Origin: Filosporella fistucella
Taxonomy: Eukaryota > Ascomycota > Leotiomycetes > Helotiales
Length of the DNA stretch: 64,000 bases
NCBI GenBank assembly: GCA_030077755.1
Contig: JAQJZZ010000008.1
Coordinates: forward strand, 3,596,001 to 3,660,000
Direction of reading: 5' to 3'
Both the position numbers and the translations under genes were made by a program. Below the pieces are notes generated by a model that saw only the letters and a list, made by a program, of their open reading frames with translations, did no database searches and was not told where the DNA came from. Within the stretch, counting starts at the first letter, position 1. The number at the start of each line of letters is the position of its first letter. Of this stretch, positions 11,838 to 24,140 are shown one piece after another.

Positions 11838-12390
11838 ATGTCTTCAAACGTTGGTCTCACAACCCCCAGAGGAAGTGGTACTTCTGGATACGTTCAACGC
11901 AATCTCGCTCATCTCAAACCCCGCGATCACGGCAAACCATACACTACCGACCTCGATAGTCTCAAGCATCGCCAACGACAACCCGACAAAGAGATCTTAG
12001 AACATGACCGAAAGCGAGAGGTAGAGGTTAAGGTATTCGAGCTGCGGGACAGATTAGAAGATGAGGGGTAAGTTGTGTTCCCCGGCCTGTTATTCAGAAG
12101 ATATTCTAATCAAAAACAGCGTTGATGAAGAAGAAATCGAAACACAAACTGAAGCTTTAAGAAGAAAACTGCTGAAGGAGAGTGAAAGGGGGAATGCGCC
12201 GAAGAAGGGACTGAAGATGCATCAAGTCCATGAATTGGCAGAGGCGAAGATTAAACAAGATGATCGATTCAGGAGTGCGTTGGGAATAAGTAAGAATTAC
12301 GAGGAGGGAAGTCACTGGAAGAAGCAGGAGGAAAGAGTAAGACTTGCAGCAGAAAAGGCCGAGAAGGCTGAGAAGGAGGGAGCAACCTGA
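11838..12390 (+). CDS. CWC21: Pre-mRNA splicing factor Cwc21 (cwf21 domain)
   Basis: A small spliceosome protein, relative of yeast Cwc21 and the N-terminus of human SRRM2, which contacts Prp8 and Snu114 at the catalytic centre. Two exons, 11838-12067 and 12120-12390, give 166 residues. The N-terminus [20 protein letters not shown] matches the family's invariant start, which is buried near the active site. The cwf21 helix follows ([20 protein letters not shown]) and then a charged helical tail ending [13 protein letters not shown]. The splice restores GLY-VAL-ASP across the junction. It converges on the enoyl-CoA isomerase gene with 208 bases between stops. Confidence 0.92.
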
Positions 12391-12598
12391 TCGAATTGGA
12401 ATGCGATTTGAAATATGGCGTTGGTGGCATGGGTCAGGCGTTGAATATTGGTAACTGTCGCAGTTGACTCTCCTAGACTTTGACCTCAAGAATTCCTTTG
12501 GCAATCCTCTGAGGAAGGCTGGGTCACATTTATAGCCACAAGGGAAGAACAATGAAAGGTGCGATCCGAATCAAGATATACAATCATTCATTCTAATG

Positions 12599-13500
12599 CT
12601 ACAGCTTGTGTCTCTTCTCCCCACTTGCAATCTTTCTGAATTCCTCCTGCGGTATTCCTGCATTGAACCTCTCAAGCCCTCCGAACACCTCTGCGACACC
12701 TTGAGCGTCCATACTCTCTCTGTCCGGCTTTCTGATCAACGCTTTAATCTTTATCAGAGAATCTCCAATCAAATGATCTCCCAGACGATTCTCAATTTCC
12801 TCAAATACTAGCTGTCTGAACTTTTCATCCTCCCCTTTCCCGACATCAAAGATCTTGTTTACGAAGCCAACTTGTAACAATTCCTCGGCGGTGATCCGTT
12901 TACTCATAATTAAAGCTTCATTCGCCTTGCTGATACCCAGACGCTGGACGAAGGCTTTGGAGGCTCCACCTTCAGCCACAAGACCCAATGAGGAGAATGG
13001 TGTCAGGAGAAAGGTAGAGGGAACACAATAGATAAAGTCTGCGAACGCCACAAGAGCTGCTGATAGACCGATCGCGGGCCCATTCAATGCCGCCACGAGG
13101 ATTTTAGGGTGGGTGTAGAAAGCGTGGGTGATATTGAGGTTGTTTGCCACGAAATTTTGCAACCAATGTCTGGCTAAATCTGTTCCTGGAGGTTGTGCCC
13201 TTGAGATAGACACATCGGCTCCTCTAGATTATGTTAGAAAGCTCATTGCGCCTGACATGTAACATACGCTGAAAAGAACCGACCTGAATACAGCTTTAGC
13301 GATGATCAATACTCCAAGAAGATTGACATACCCTTTCCAGTTAAGACTGTAACATAAACCTCTGGACGCTCAGCAACCTGTCTCATATAAGTTGCAAGCT
13401 GATAATATCCATCCTGATTCAAAGCATTAAGCTTGGATTCATTATCGATCGTGATGACGGCAATTTTGCCTTTGTACTCGAGCTTCACAAGGTCGGACAT
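12599..13500 (-). CDS. ECI1: Peroxisomal enoyl-CoA hydratase/isomerase (delta3,delta2-enoyl-CoA isomerase type)
   Basis: A crotonase-fold enzyme, most like the peroxisomal delta3,delta2-enoyl-CoA isomerase that lets unsaturated fatty acids enter beta-oxidation. Three exons are read: 13500-13332, 13283-13268 (only 16 bases) and 13223-12599, giving 269 residues. The micro-exon supplies GRFFSAG, so that TGKGRFFSAGADVS is rebuilt; without it the oxyanion-hole loop would be missing. The second oxyanion segment is ALNGPAIGLSAALV, and the likely catalytic Glu lies in LGLVAEGGASKAF. The protein ends HKL, a peroxisomal type-1 targeting signal like the HRL end of yeast Eci1. Hydratase rather than isomerase activity is not excluded. 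It is divergent from PET100. Confidence 0.88.
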
Positions 13501-13822
13501 TTTAACAAAGCAGTGTATGATCAAATTATGTGAATGATTACAAGTTAAATCTACATAGTTGAGATTTGGTTATCAAGGGTTTACTACTGCATTGCATACC
13601 TGGAAGCTGTGGGGTAAGCCACTAATTGAAGAGAAGAAGACCGAGAGACCTCGGTCCTAGATTTAAGGTAGAGCAGGGGTCTGACAGGGGACCAGAATTG
13701 TGGCCTGGTTAATGAAAAGTATCCAGGCATCAAGATATCGAATGTTCATTGATCTTGATATTCGTACTACAAGCCCAATCCACAACCTACGAAACAAGCT
13801 TGCTCAAGCTACAGAATTCAAA
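13501..13822. promoter_or_regulatory. Shared divergent promoter region, ECI1 / PET100
   Basis: These 322 bases separate divergent start codons. No oleate-response element or TATA box was confidently recognised. The function is inferred from position. Confidence 0.4.
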
Positions 13823-14138
13823 ATGGGCGGACCTAATTTGGAAGTGTTCAAGGTACGTGTATGTCAATCTACGAATGGCACACAATTAACAATTCCAGTT
13901 CGGCATGTACATTATGTTCCCAATTGCGTTCATGTACTACTACGGACTCAACCTCGACAGACGTTTTGCAGTTCCTGATTTCTGGCCCAAGCCAGAACAA
14001 ACCAATAGAATCCCTTTCGAAAAGGACGAAATCAATGCAGAGCTGGAACGATTGAGGCAAAGAAGGTTATTTCTGAGAGACCAACGAATCAACCAGGATG
14101 CGCCGGGCAAATCGGATGGAGAAGGTAGTGGTTCGTGA
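13823..14138 (+). CDS. PET100: Cytochrome c oxidase assembly factor Pet100
   Basis: A small inner-mitochondrial-membrane protein that chaperones a cytochrome c oxidase subassembly. Two exons, 13823-13852 and 13899-14138, give 89 residues. The start MGGPNLEVFKFGMYIMFP and the following short hydrophobic segment (PIAFMYYYGLNLD) are the family signature, with one membrane span near residues 11-27. The adjoining PDFWPKPEQTNRIPFEKDEI motif is also conserved. The charged tail is variable. Exon 1 has only ten codons. The small size matches the family. Confidence 0.94.
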
Positions 14139-14394
14139 GGGGGAGGAGATATATGGATTCAATCAACTAAGAAGCTGTCAGGCTTAGAGGAAGGGGTTGG
14201 CAAGGTGGTAGAGAAACGAAGGCATGGTTTGGCGTACTGCATTGAAGGCGTCCAGGCGAAGATCAGTCGGAAAAAATCTCCATTCACATATCGAGATAGT
14301 GGAGGGGACATGAGTTTGTGTATCAAGAGGGCTGCCTACTATACTTTTGTACATTATTCTACAAATGTACATCTATTATACAGTAGCCATCCAG

Positions 14395-15389
14395 CTATGA
14401 ATCGAAATTACTTCGAAGCTCCTCCCATACCTCATGTGACAGTTTTCCCTGCGCCAGATTCGCATATACTCCCTGTACATTGGGATTATCCTGCAAGGCC
14501 TCCAAGAACGTAGACAAGGCTGTCGCCTCGGATTCTGCATTTTCAGACTCTAACCCAACCATTGTATCCTCGTTGGGATCCCAAATAATGTCTGAACTTT
14601 CTACTTTCAAATCATGACTTTTCTGTAGAGCTTCCGCTACTGCCGTGGTCTTATTGGGTTCCGTCCAGACCACAATGCTCCCGTCGTCGTCCTCTTCCAA
14701 ATCTTCGGCTCCAGCCTCTATGGCCTCTAACAGAACATCTTCAGGCTCTATTTTCCTATCGTCTGTCTCGAAAACTACCCTGCCTTTCTTTTGAAATAGA
14801 TAACTTGTAGGTGTCACATTGCCTCCATGCGACTTTACCAAGTACCTCAAATCCATCATAGTTCGCGACTTATTGTCAGTCTCGCATTCGATGATCATGG
14901 CTATCGTAGGCGGCATAATGACTTCGAGTGTCACATTTTCGAGAGCGGCGCCTGTTGTCGACTTGCCTTGTCCGCGAGCAATTGCTGCTTCCATGGAAGC
15001 TTTTGGAAACCCGGCTAATTGTGTAAGCTTCTCTTAACGTCGTGATGGATGAGCCAATACCAAATTATGTACCTTTCTTCGCTGTTGTCAGGATTGTCGC
15101 AAGACGAGGATTTGTCTTTGGATCTCCACCATATACTGCAGATTGTTAACAGTTGCTAGTAGTAGCACTTTCATATAAACACACGTTTTGAACACAGAGC
15201 AATTTCTCGTGATAATATTGACCGCTGGACATTCTTCTTCGCATCCACAGCACCTTTGTCATGCTTGATCTTCGACCATCGATTATGGCCTGATTTTAGT
15301 GTCGCCGAAGTTGACAATTGTACGCATCTTGAACAAATAAAATCCGCTCGAGGAATTAAGCTGCGAATACTTCTAGTAACAGTAGACAT
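14395..15389 (-). CDS. DPC29: YebC/TACO1-family mitochondrial translational activator
   Basis: A member of the YebC/PmpR family; fungal Dpc29 and human TACO1 act in mitochondria to help the ribosome translate difficult mRNAs. Three exons, 15389-15185, 15135-15073 and 15014-14395, give 295 residues. The first ~30 residues (MSTVTRSIRSLIPRADFICS) are Arg/Ser-rich and suit a mitochondrial presequence. Next comes the YebC hallmark SGHNRWSKIKHDKGAVDAKK, then GGDPKTNPRLATIL restored by splicing, and LRYLVKSHGGNVTPTSYLFQ, VVFETDD and DLEEDDDGSIVVWT. It converges on PET100 and is divergent from LAA1 with only 210 bases between starts. Confidence 0.92.
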
Positions 15390-15599
15390 GTCGAGGGTGA
15401 GGTGTAAATGAGTGCTCCCTCAACGCAGTTCTGAAATAAATCTCCAAGCTCCAGAAAGTTTACCCGACTCGAAGATCCCCTGATTGGCCCACTTTTAAAG
15501 GGATGGCAATCGCATCTGGGGTAATTCTTGAAGCCTACGAAAACGTTACCAAACCTCAACAACTAACACGTCCTCCTAATCTTCACCATCGACGTGTCA
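15390..15599. promoter_or_regulatory. Shared divergent promoter region, DPC29 / LAA1
   Basis: These 210 bases lie between divergent start codons and are the shortest such spacer in the window. No named motif was recognised. Confidence 0.45.
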
Positions 15600-18500
15600 A
15601 TGTCCTCGAATCCTCACCCGAGCTCTGCAAATGGCTCCCAAGAAACCCCTCCACCACGGCACGAGCCATCCCCGAATCCAGAGCTTGATGTCAAGAAGCT
15701 CCAAGCTCTCCCCTCTGAACAACAAGATCTCTACCTCTTAACATTTGTCTCAACCCTGACAAAACATGTGGAAGCACTGGAACCAGATGACTGCACCGCG
15801 CAGCAATTATATCTCAAGAGAGAATTCATGCAGATCCTGAACCTGACCGCCCCACCTCCAACCAGAGTAATAAGGAATAATCTTGGACGATGCTTTGCTC
15901 ATGTGCTAGGGAAAGGCGACCGGAAGCTGCTGTTCGAAAGTGTTAATGATATGGTAAACATCATTAGCAGCGGGAAAGCCAAATCGGAGGGAGATCTCAG
16001 AACAAAACATGCGGCGGTTTATTGCCTGGGAGATATTTTTGCGGCTGCAGGAGACAGTGCTATTGGACTACACCCAATATCATGCTCAGCGCTGTTAAAG
16101 CTACTGAAACCAGCTGGGAACAATGCCGGGTTGCGAGCGGCGATTTTCAATGCCTTGGGAAAGATCGCCAAAATGGTCGAGGGAAGCATGGACGAGAGCA
16201 TAGCAAAAGATGCTTGGAAACAAGCCAGAAGTTTTGCTTCTAGTGACAAGTCCGCCCTTGTTCAGATATCAGCCTGCCGATGTCTGAAGATTTTCTCGAA
16301 ACATACACGGTACTTTGATAATTCCAGCGATTTTGACAGTCTGAAGTCAACGATATTCAAAGCGATAGATTCCTCTAGTCCTCTGGTACGGCAAGCTGCT
16401 GCTGAATGTTTGGCTGAAGCTTTGGTTAAGAGTCACTCTGAGGAGCCAATACAAGAGAATGACATTCCGAAGCTCAAGAAACCCAAGAGGACGAATACAA
16501 AACGCATGTCTATGGCGCCTGGAGCCGATGACGAGGAGATTCAGCGACCGGAAAGTCCTGGGCCAAAAAAGAGTCATATTCTATCCTTCACTCTCCCAGA
16601 GATATTGAGGCAGCTGTCCATGTTTTATGTAAAAATGTCAACGACAACCAAGGCTAGAGCTGGAATCGCAGTGTGCTATACTCGCATTTTTCAAAGCTTG
16701 AGTGAAATCAATGTTGAGTCGATGTATATGAAAATTGTGGATCACCTCACAATTGATTTGTTAGGCCACTACAACATTGCAACAAATCGTTATCGTCTAT
16801 TGAGCACCAGAAGATTTGTACAGATTATTCTAGAGGATGTCATCGGAAAGTCGATACTTGGAGAATCTGGACAATTAGATGCTGCAAAGTCTCTAATCAA
16901 CGACATTCTCAAAAATTACCCTCAGGTCATCAAGGAACGCCCTGAACCTGGCAAGCATGCATTGGTTGCGGTTCTCAGTGCGTTAGCATCTTTGATCAAA
17001 ACAGTAGGGTCCGCTGCGAATGGTTTCGGAGATGCCTGTCGAGATGGTTTATTGCAAGTTCTCCAACATCCAAGTTATACTGTCCAGGTATACACTTCGT
17101 ACTGTCTACGAACATTCACCTTGGCTTGTCCGCAACAGCTTTTGCCTTGCCTCACCGTCTGCATGAACAGTGTTAACAGAGAATTGAATCTTCTTTCCAC
17201 AGGGAGGAATTCGCCTAGACGCTGCATTGGGTATGCGAATGGGCTCTCAGCCATGATTAGCACAGCGCCGCTTCAACCGTTGTATGGTTCAGTAGATGTC
17301 AACAGTCGAGTTTTGTCTCTTGCAACTGGTCTACTCAAATCAAGTAGTAAATCAGAGTTGAGGACCTCGAGCACCCAAATTCAGGTTGCGTGGATTCTTA
17401 TTGGTGGTCTGATGTCACTTGGCCCAAATTTCGTTAAAATACACCTGTCCCAGCTTCTTCTGCTCTGGAAAAATGCGCTGCCAAAGCCGCTGGCAAAGGA
17501 TAACACATCCCAACGGTCGTACCTCGAATCCTCTTTTCTTACTCACGTAAGAGAGTGCGCACTTGGCTCCATCTTGGCTTTTCTGCAGTTCAACAGCAGG
17601 CTGTTGACTGTGGATGTCTCAAAACGCATTGCTGCAATGCTTCAAAACACGACAGCATTCTTAAGAAGCTTGCCTTCCAAAAAGACAACTGAAGACATAA
17701 CGCAGCGTCTTACACCACAACTTCAACTGCATGATCTGGACCTCATGACTCAGAGGAGAGTACTTCAGTGTTATACTAAGTTGGTAAACCTTAGCCCAGC
17801 TGGTGGAAGTGAGGCACTGTTGCAATCGAACTTATTGACACTAGCTGTCTCCTTCTTCGCCGACCCCGAGAACTATACACCAAGTTCTCTCAGCACCTCA
17901 ATTGCAAGCTCAGCTGGCAATTTCGAAACGGTATGGGACGTTGGTGACAATTGTGGTTTCGGGGTTACTGGTTTGGTCCGCGGTTTCAAGGTTCAAAAGC
18001 TTTCGGGGCAACATGATAATGACTCTCATGATGACTGGATGAAGGAAACCGGCTCTGATCATGCAATCGCTAACGTGTTGCTCTCACCTATTTGCAACTC
18101 CTTAGAACACGACTCACTGGCACTGTATCTTGGAGATGTCAAAAGCTCGGACAGCCTGCCAGATCCACCAGCAACAGAGGTTGTCAATATAGCTATCAAG
18201 CTATTCGCAATAGCTTTCCCGTTAACACCACCCAAAATTCAAGAGAGTATTCTGGAGCAAGTTACAACGTTCATGTCTGCCGGCTCACTTCAACGCGACC
18301 CAGGACGTAAAGCAGCAATGAATGTCAATGTTGCAACAGCCTTGTTTTGCACATTGAAAGTTGCAGTCAAAGAAACTCAATCACCTTCTGGTGATGTGGC
18401 TAACCCAGCCGTTGAAAAACTGATGCAAGAAATGATCCGTTCATTTGTCATCCACCCAGATCAATATGTTCGAAACATTGGATATGAAGGTCTTGGTAGA

Positions 18501-21500
18501 CTTTGCAATAGCTCCGGAAACGCTTTCACGAATGGGGAGATTAAATTCCTCATTGACACAATAGTCGGTAACAGAGAACCTACTGCTCGAGCTGGTTGTG
18601 CAATGGCATTGGGAGCTATCCATTCTCAAGTTGGGAGCATGGCAGCTGGGTTTCATTTGAAAACTATTCTCGGCATATTGATGTCTCTCTGCAATGACCC
18701 GCATCCCACGGTTCATTTTTGGGCACTCGAAGCATTGGCTGGTGTAGCGGACTCTGCAGGACTGAACTTCTCGGGCTACGTCACAAGCACACTTGGTATG
18801 ATGGGCCAGCTCTATGTTGGGGATACTCACAATGAGGAAGTCTCATCAGTAGCTACATCCAACCTGGAACTAGAGCTATCCACGACAGCAGTAATTGCAC
18901 GATGCGTGGATTCGCTTGTCAATGTACTTGGTCCAGATCTACAAGACCTTACGAAACCAAGAGAACTCATTTTAACACTGGTAGGACAATTTCAAGGAGA
19001 AGAAAATCCGCTCGTTCTCGGTGGTAGCCTCAGATGCCTCGAACATCTGGCTTTGTATGCTCCAGGCCATATGGTTTTTGTTGATTACGTCGTTCTCTTA
19101 CAGAAAGAGCTGAATTCGGAATATCCAGAACTAAGAGATATTGCAGTTGATGGGCTCTACAATCTCATGAAACGAAATTCGGAGGATGTTGTCAAAGCAG
19201 CTGATGAAGGTTTCGAGGATCAGTTGTGGTTGGCTTTGGATGCAGCACCACATCATGATGGTATCAGAAATGTCATTCGAAATTGGCTCAGGCAATCTTG
19301 CCTTGCACAAACAGCTCGCTGGCTTCAGAGATGTCAATCGGTGCTGGCCATGACGCGGCCGAAAGCTACCGAGACTGTCACCGCTTCCGCCAAAGCAAGC
19401 GCCATGCCGGATCTTCAAGATGAAGAGGTTGCTGGCTTCGCAGCTGCTTCAGGCGCTGCACAGGATGAGAAGGGTGCTACTGCTTCTGGTCAGGAACCTT
19501 TGAGATGGCAGGTCCGAACGTTCGCCATGAGTTGCTTAGGAGAGATGTTTGCAATCATCAGCAAAGCCGCTCTGCATGACGCTGATGGAACTTTACCGGC
19601 AGAGATGGCATTGCAAAAGAAGATTGCAGATGTGATCCGTATGGCCTTTTCGGCGTCCACATCTAACGTCGTTGAATTACGCGTCTGGGGTCTCAAAATT
19701 ATTGATGCAGTCCTCAAGATGTTTGGAAAGACGCCGGATCCAGATTTCGCTGAAGCACCACTTTTAGAGCAATATCAGGCACAAATAAGCTCAGCGCTTA
19801 CCCCCGCGTTTGCAGCTGATTCATCACCCGAACTTGCTTCGGAGGCTGTCAATGTTTGCGCCCAATTCATTGCTACCGGAATTGTCACCGATGTTGATCG
19901 CATGGGCCGCATCCTGAAGACACTTGTCACAGCACTAGAAAACTTCTCGACAGAGGCAGAAGTTCAATCTATTGGAGATCTGAAAGGTCTTAGCTCAAAT
20001 GCTCAAGTTATGGTGAAGATGGCTGTTTTTTCAGCCTGGGCCGAGCTTCAAGTGGCAAGCACCGAGCAACAATACCTTGTCGACGTTTTGAAGCCTTACA
20101 TTGGGATTTTGACCCCTCTCTGGCTAGCATCTTTGAGAGAATTTGCTCGCCTTAGGTTCGAGCCTGATATTTCAATGAGCCTAGGCCCCCCCTCTCTGTC
20201 GGGAAGTCTAGACAGTATTTATTCGGCACTAAATCGCGAGACGCTGCTACGATTCTATCAGGAATCTTGGCTGAAGCTTGTTGATGCGATCGCAAGTCTG
20301 ATTGAACAGGACAGCGAGTTTGTGTTTGATGCTCTTGATGGCAAGGAGGCAGATGCACCTACGACAAATGGCCACTCTAAAGGAAACGATATCAACTACC
20401 GCGATGAGCCTGTTGCTTTCTTTTTCGTTCTTTTCGGCATTGCTTTCGAAGCTCTGGTTGCTCGACCTGGTAGTGATGCCCTGGCAACAAAAGAACAGAC
20501 CCTAGAGATTCTTCAAGCGCTCAAGAAGATCCTCCATCCAAGTGTTTCTGGTCATGCTATATATCGTGAAGCTATTTTCTCCGAGACTATGGATCTCTTA
20601 GACCGGCTGGTACTCACTGAAGGACTCGATGTTCAAGGAGTGATTGTGCAGATCGCCAGGGGCCTCTGTATTTCACATCCATCGGCCATAAAAGGTGAAG
20701 CAGAGAATGGCGACTTGTCAGAAGATATTGAACAATTGTTTGAGCTGACCAGGATTATTGTCCTGGTTCTAGCTGGCCTTCTCCCTAACCTGATAGAGGC
20801 CAGGCAGCCTGCTCGTCACCAACTCACAGACGAAGCGGTGTCTCTTGTCCGTGTATCTCTGAATGCCCTTGTCGATGCTGCAGAAGTGTTTCCGTCCATT
20901 ATCAAGACCGACCTCCACGCCTGTATAATCCACATATTTGCGACTATCCTAGGCACCGCGAGTTGCCAGGCTGTCGTTGTCCCTCAATCACTTCCGATTC
21001 TCAAGCGATTCATGACCAGCATCGCTCCGAGTCGACACGTCCAAGGTAAAGCGGATACAAACCTCATTCAGATTCAAGGTTGTCTCAAAAGATTCTTATC
21101 TATATATCTCAATGCCCAGAAAAGAGAAACTGAAGCATCACTGCCATGCGTTAAGAACACCCTCCTAGCCACCACAGTTCTTCTCACCAGTGGCAAGAAC
21201 TCCATGTCCGCCAGTGAACCACTCCTCGCGCGCTTCCTCGATGAAGTCATTGATTGTCTTAGCGATCGCATGGTAAGCTAAAAAACGATCCATGATTACC
21301 AAGCTAATATATGTTACAGACAGCCAAGGTAGCATCAGGGTGTATTCGCACTCTCCTGCTTCAGTCGCCAAAGACGCCTGCAGATCAAAGTATTGCCCGC
21401 TACTTGCTACCACGATTAATCGCCTTTGCAACCAACACCGAAAACGAAGATCCAGAGAATGCCCGTGCTCTGATTTTGCATGCTCTTACGACATATGTCA

Positions 21501-21799
21501 CGACACTACCCAACCCACAAAAGGCCGCTGCAATGTCTATTATTATCCCGACGTTACTGAAGAGAGCGAACAGTGAAGGAGAAGATGTTTACAGAGAAAC
21601 GAGCGCCAGGTTATTGGATCTTGCGGGTAGCGACCAGACGGCCTTCAGAGGAGTTGTCGGTGGTATGACCGAAACACAGAAAAGTTTCATGGAAAGTGTA
21701 ATCGTTGCTGGAAGACAGGCGCAAGGTACGAAAGTACAGAGCGACGAAGGGGAAGGAAAGGAGCCAACCATTGCATTGAGGATGGATTTTGGAGTGTAA
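15600..21799 (+). CDS. LAA1: HEAT-repeat clathrin-adaptor accessory protein LAA1/HEATR5
   Basis: A very large HEAT-repeat protein of the Laa1/HEATR5 family, which binds the AP-1 clathrin adaptor and supports traffic between trans-Golgi and endosomes. Two exons, 15600-21272 and 21320-21799, give 2050 residues, the usual size. The start is the ATG at 15600; an in-frame GTG lies two codons earlier. Family segments near the N-terminus are VIRNNLGRCFAHVLGKGDR and RTKHAAVYCLGDIFAAAG; in the middle VIHPDQYVRNIGYEGLGRL, ARAGCAMALGAIHSQVGSMA and HPTVHFWALEALAGVADSAG are recognisable. Helical repeats run through almost the full length, with short low-complexity linkers (for example around residue 300, KKPKRTNTKR). 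The sole intron, near the 3' end, is 47 bases. Confidence 0.9.
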
Positions 21800-21976
21800 A
21801 AATCGTAAGGGATGACTTGGAACGGAATAGGCAAGCATAGTGTGAATACCCATATAGACAGATTAATATCATGAGCACAAGATGACATACTTTATGTACA
21901 GACACGTTCCTGCTCCACAACCACCACCGGCCTAGACTATATACTTCTACCGCCATCTTCTCGAGACTCCTTTCAC

Positions 21977-23382
21977 TCATGCAACAGGTTTCAGCGAGCT
22001 CATGCCTGACCAGACAAGTGTCTTAGGCACCAAAGGCTGGATAGTCTTTTTCCAGACCGTTTCGTAAAGTCCTGGTCCTCCATCAGCCGCCTTCGATCCC
22101 GGCTCCAAACTTCCATAGTTCTTGCTATCAGTACAACACGGACTAGCAGTCCCCCAGAACGGACCAGCAGCCCAGGCAGTCCATCCAATATATTGGTCAT
22201 TCTTCGCCATGTAGTTGATGATGTCCTGGAGATAAGTAGCACATTGTGTGCTGTTTGCAGCACCGAACTCGGTAATCATGGCTTTGAAGTTGTATTGCTT
22301 CAACCAAGCAGTTACCGGAGCGAGTTTCTCCGATGCGAGGTTGGTACATGCTAGATGGGAGCCCGAATAATCAGAGTCGACGTATTCGTGAATATCGAAA
22401 GCGGTGTTGTTAAGAGGGTCGGAAAGCTTGTGCATGAGCGAGCTGGTAGCGTCTGAGCCTTCGGTCCAAGAGTGGCCTCCTGTCCATGAGTTTCCAGGAG
22501 CGATGATCCTGTCTTTCAATTAGCATATTATATTGTGATAGTTTCATAGTCTGGTATTATCTGTGAGAGTCATGCTTACAATTGTTTAGCACCAGAGTTA
22601 CGAATAGCATCAACTGCTGCTTGGTTGTTTGCCAGGACCAGGCTAGTAGCCATATCATGCGGCTCGTTCATGAGCCCAAAGATGACCTTCTCATTATCCT
22701 TGAATCTCTTTGCAAGCTCCCCCCAGAACGCGGCGAATTGCGCAGTAGTTGCTGATTTCTTGTCTGTGGTCGAACCAATAATTGAGCCTGTCATGGGTTG
22801 TTGAGAGGGGTCGTTGTAACGCATGTAGTTATGCGGGTCGAGGATACAGTACGCCTTCTTCGTTTTGGTGATATAATTTACTGCGTCGGCATAATGATTG
22901 AAATGCTTCATCGTACTTAGCATAACGGTCATCAACCAAAACTTAGATTGGCAACTTACAGCTTCGTCGAATTTGGCGCCAAGGCCAGTGGCCAGTGGGC
23001 ACATTCTCTCTAGCAGGAAAGCTACTCTGAAGAGATTGACCTATAGCCTGTCAATCTTGACTTATTAAAATAAAAGGAGCGGCATACCTTGTGCACATCA
23101 ACATAGGTATCAATTGCAGCATTGTTGATGAATTGATATTCTTTTCCGAACGTCCCTGGAAGTCCAGTTCCAACAGTTGATGTTTGACCTGTATAAGATC
23201 AGCGTAATTATCCGTCAAGTCCTCCTTTTCTTCTCCCTTATCCTCACTACGGAAGTCTTAGAAATAAGCAACTTACTCCATACACCGAATTCTCCTCCGC
23301 TTTCCGCAACACCCGCATAATAGATCGTCGCCGTGGCCTCAGCAGCCAACACCACACTTGTGACGAGATTTTTGAAGAGCAT
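21977..23382 (-). CDS. Secreted GH5 endoglucanase (cellulase)
   Basis: A glycoside hydrolase family 5 enzyme that should cut beta-1,4-glucan in plant cell walls outside the cell. Five exons, 23382-23277, 23188-23088, 23040-22960, 22905-22580 and 22508-21977, give 381 residues. A signal peptide (MLFKNLVTSVVLAAEATA) leads straight into the catalytic domain (YYAGVAESGGEFGVW), so there is no cellulose-binding module. Acid/base Glu lies in VIFGLMNEPHDM and nucleophile Glu in AMITEFGA; LDPHNYMRYND and IAPGNSWTGGHSW are typical of GH5 subfamily 5 (Trichoderma Cel5A-like). An alternative Met six codons upstream (23400) would add MFEALE and weaken the signal peptide. It converges on LAA1. Confidence 0.9.
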
Positions 23383-24140
23383 TTCGAGAGCCTCAAACAA
23401 GAGAAAATCGGACGAGATGAAACAGAAATCTCATAAGAAAGCGGGAAGGACACATATAAGCATCAAAAGTAATGGAGATCACCTTCTGTCATGCTTAGCC
23501 TGTTCATCTAAGTCCGACCTCAGGACGATCGTTTCTGCTCGCCTGAGCAAATTGTTTGTGTTTAAGCATGATAGAAATTTACTTCTCGAAATTGATTTAT
23601 TCAGGCTCGGCACTCGATGGCCATAGGTACCATCTAGTCAATCTATATGCTGCAGGCGACGGACCGATCTATTATAGTACCCCGCCGGAGGGTGAAGCTC
23701 CGCAGGGGAAACCCCCACATAAATGTACCGGCATATATTAACAGGATGGTACAAACTTCGAGCACCTGATTTGTACATGCTGTTGTAGCCTCAACTTCTG
23801 GTTAAGCTTTGTGCTGAAACTGACCGAAATGAACTCATGCGGAGGTTCCGGGGAGCTCCAGTGGCAGTTTGGAAAAGTCACGTGGTTCCAAACCAACAAC
23901 TATAAGGTATTCCGCGGACACTGTCTAAAGACATGATCAAAGATGCAAGTCAGAACTGTCGGGCAGTTTGTATTCCAATCTTTGAATAAGAATACTTCGC
24001 CTTGCTGGCAGTTCACAATTTTTCGCTCCTAGCCACCTTTTCCTTACCACCTAGGTTCTCCTGTAATACTCAGACGACTATCTCTTGGCTTCCGACGCAA
24101 TTTTGACTTTATCAACTAACATCCGAAGGTTATCTCTGCC
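23383..24140. other. Intergenic, GH5 promoter side
   Basis: No gene is recognised. The stretch is the promoter side of the minus-strand GH5 gene and the 3' side of the minus-strand membrane-protein gene. It may hold cellulase-regulator sites, but none was confidently picked out by eye. Confidence 0.4.
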
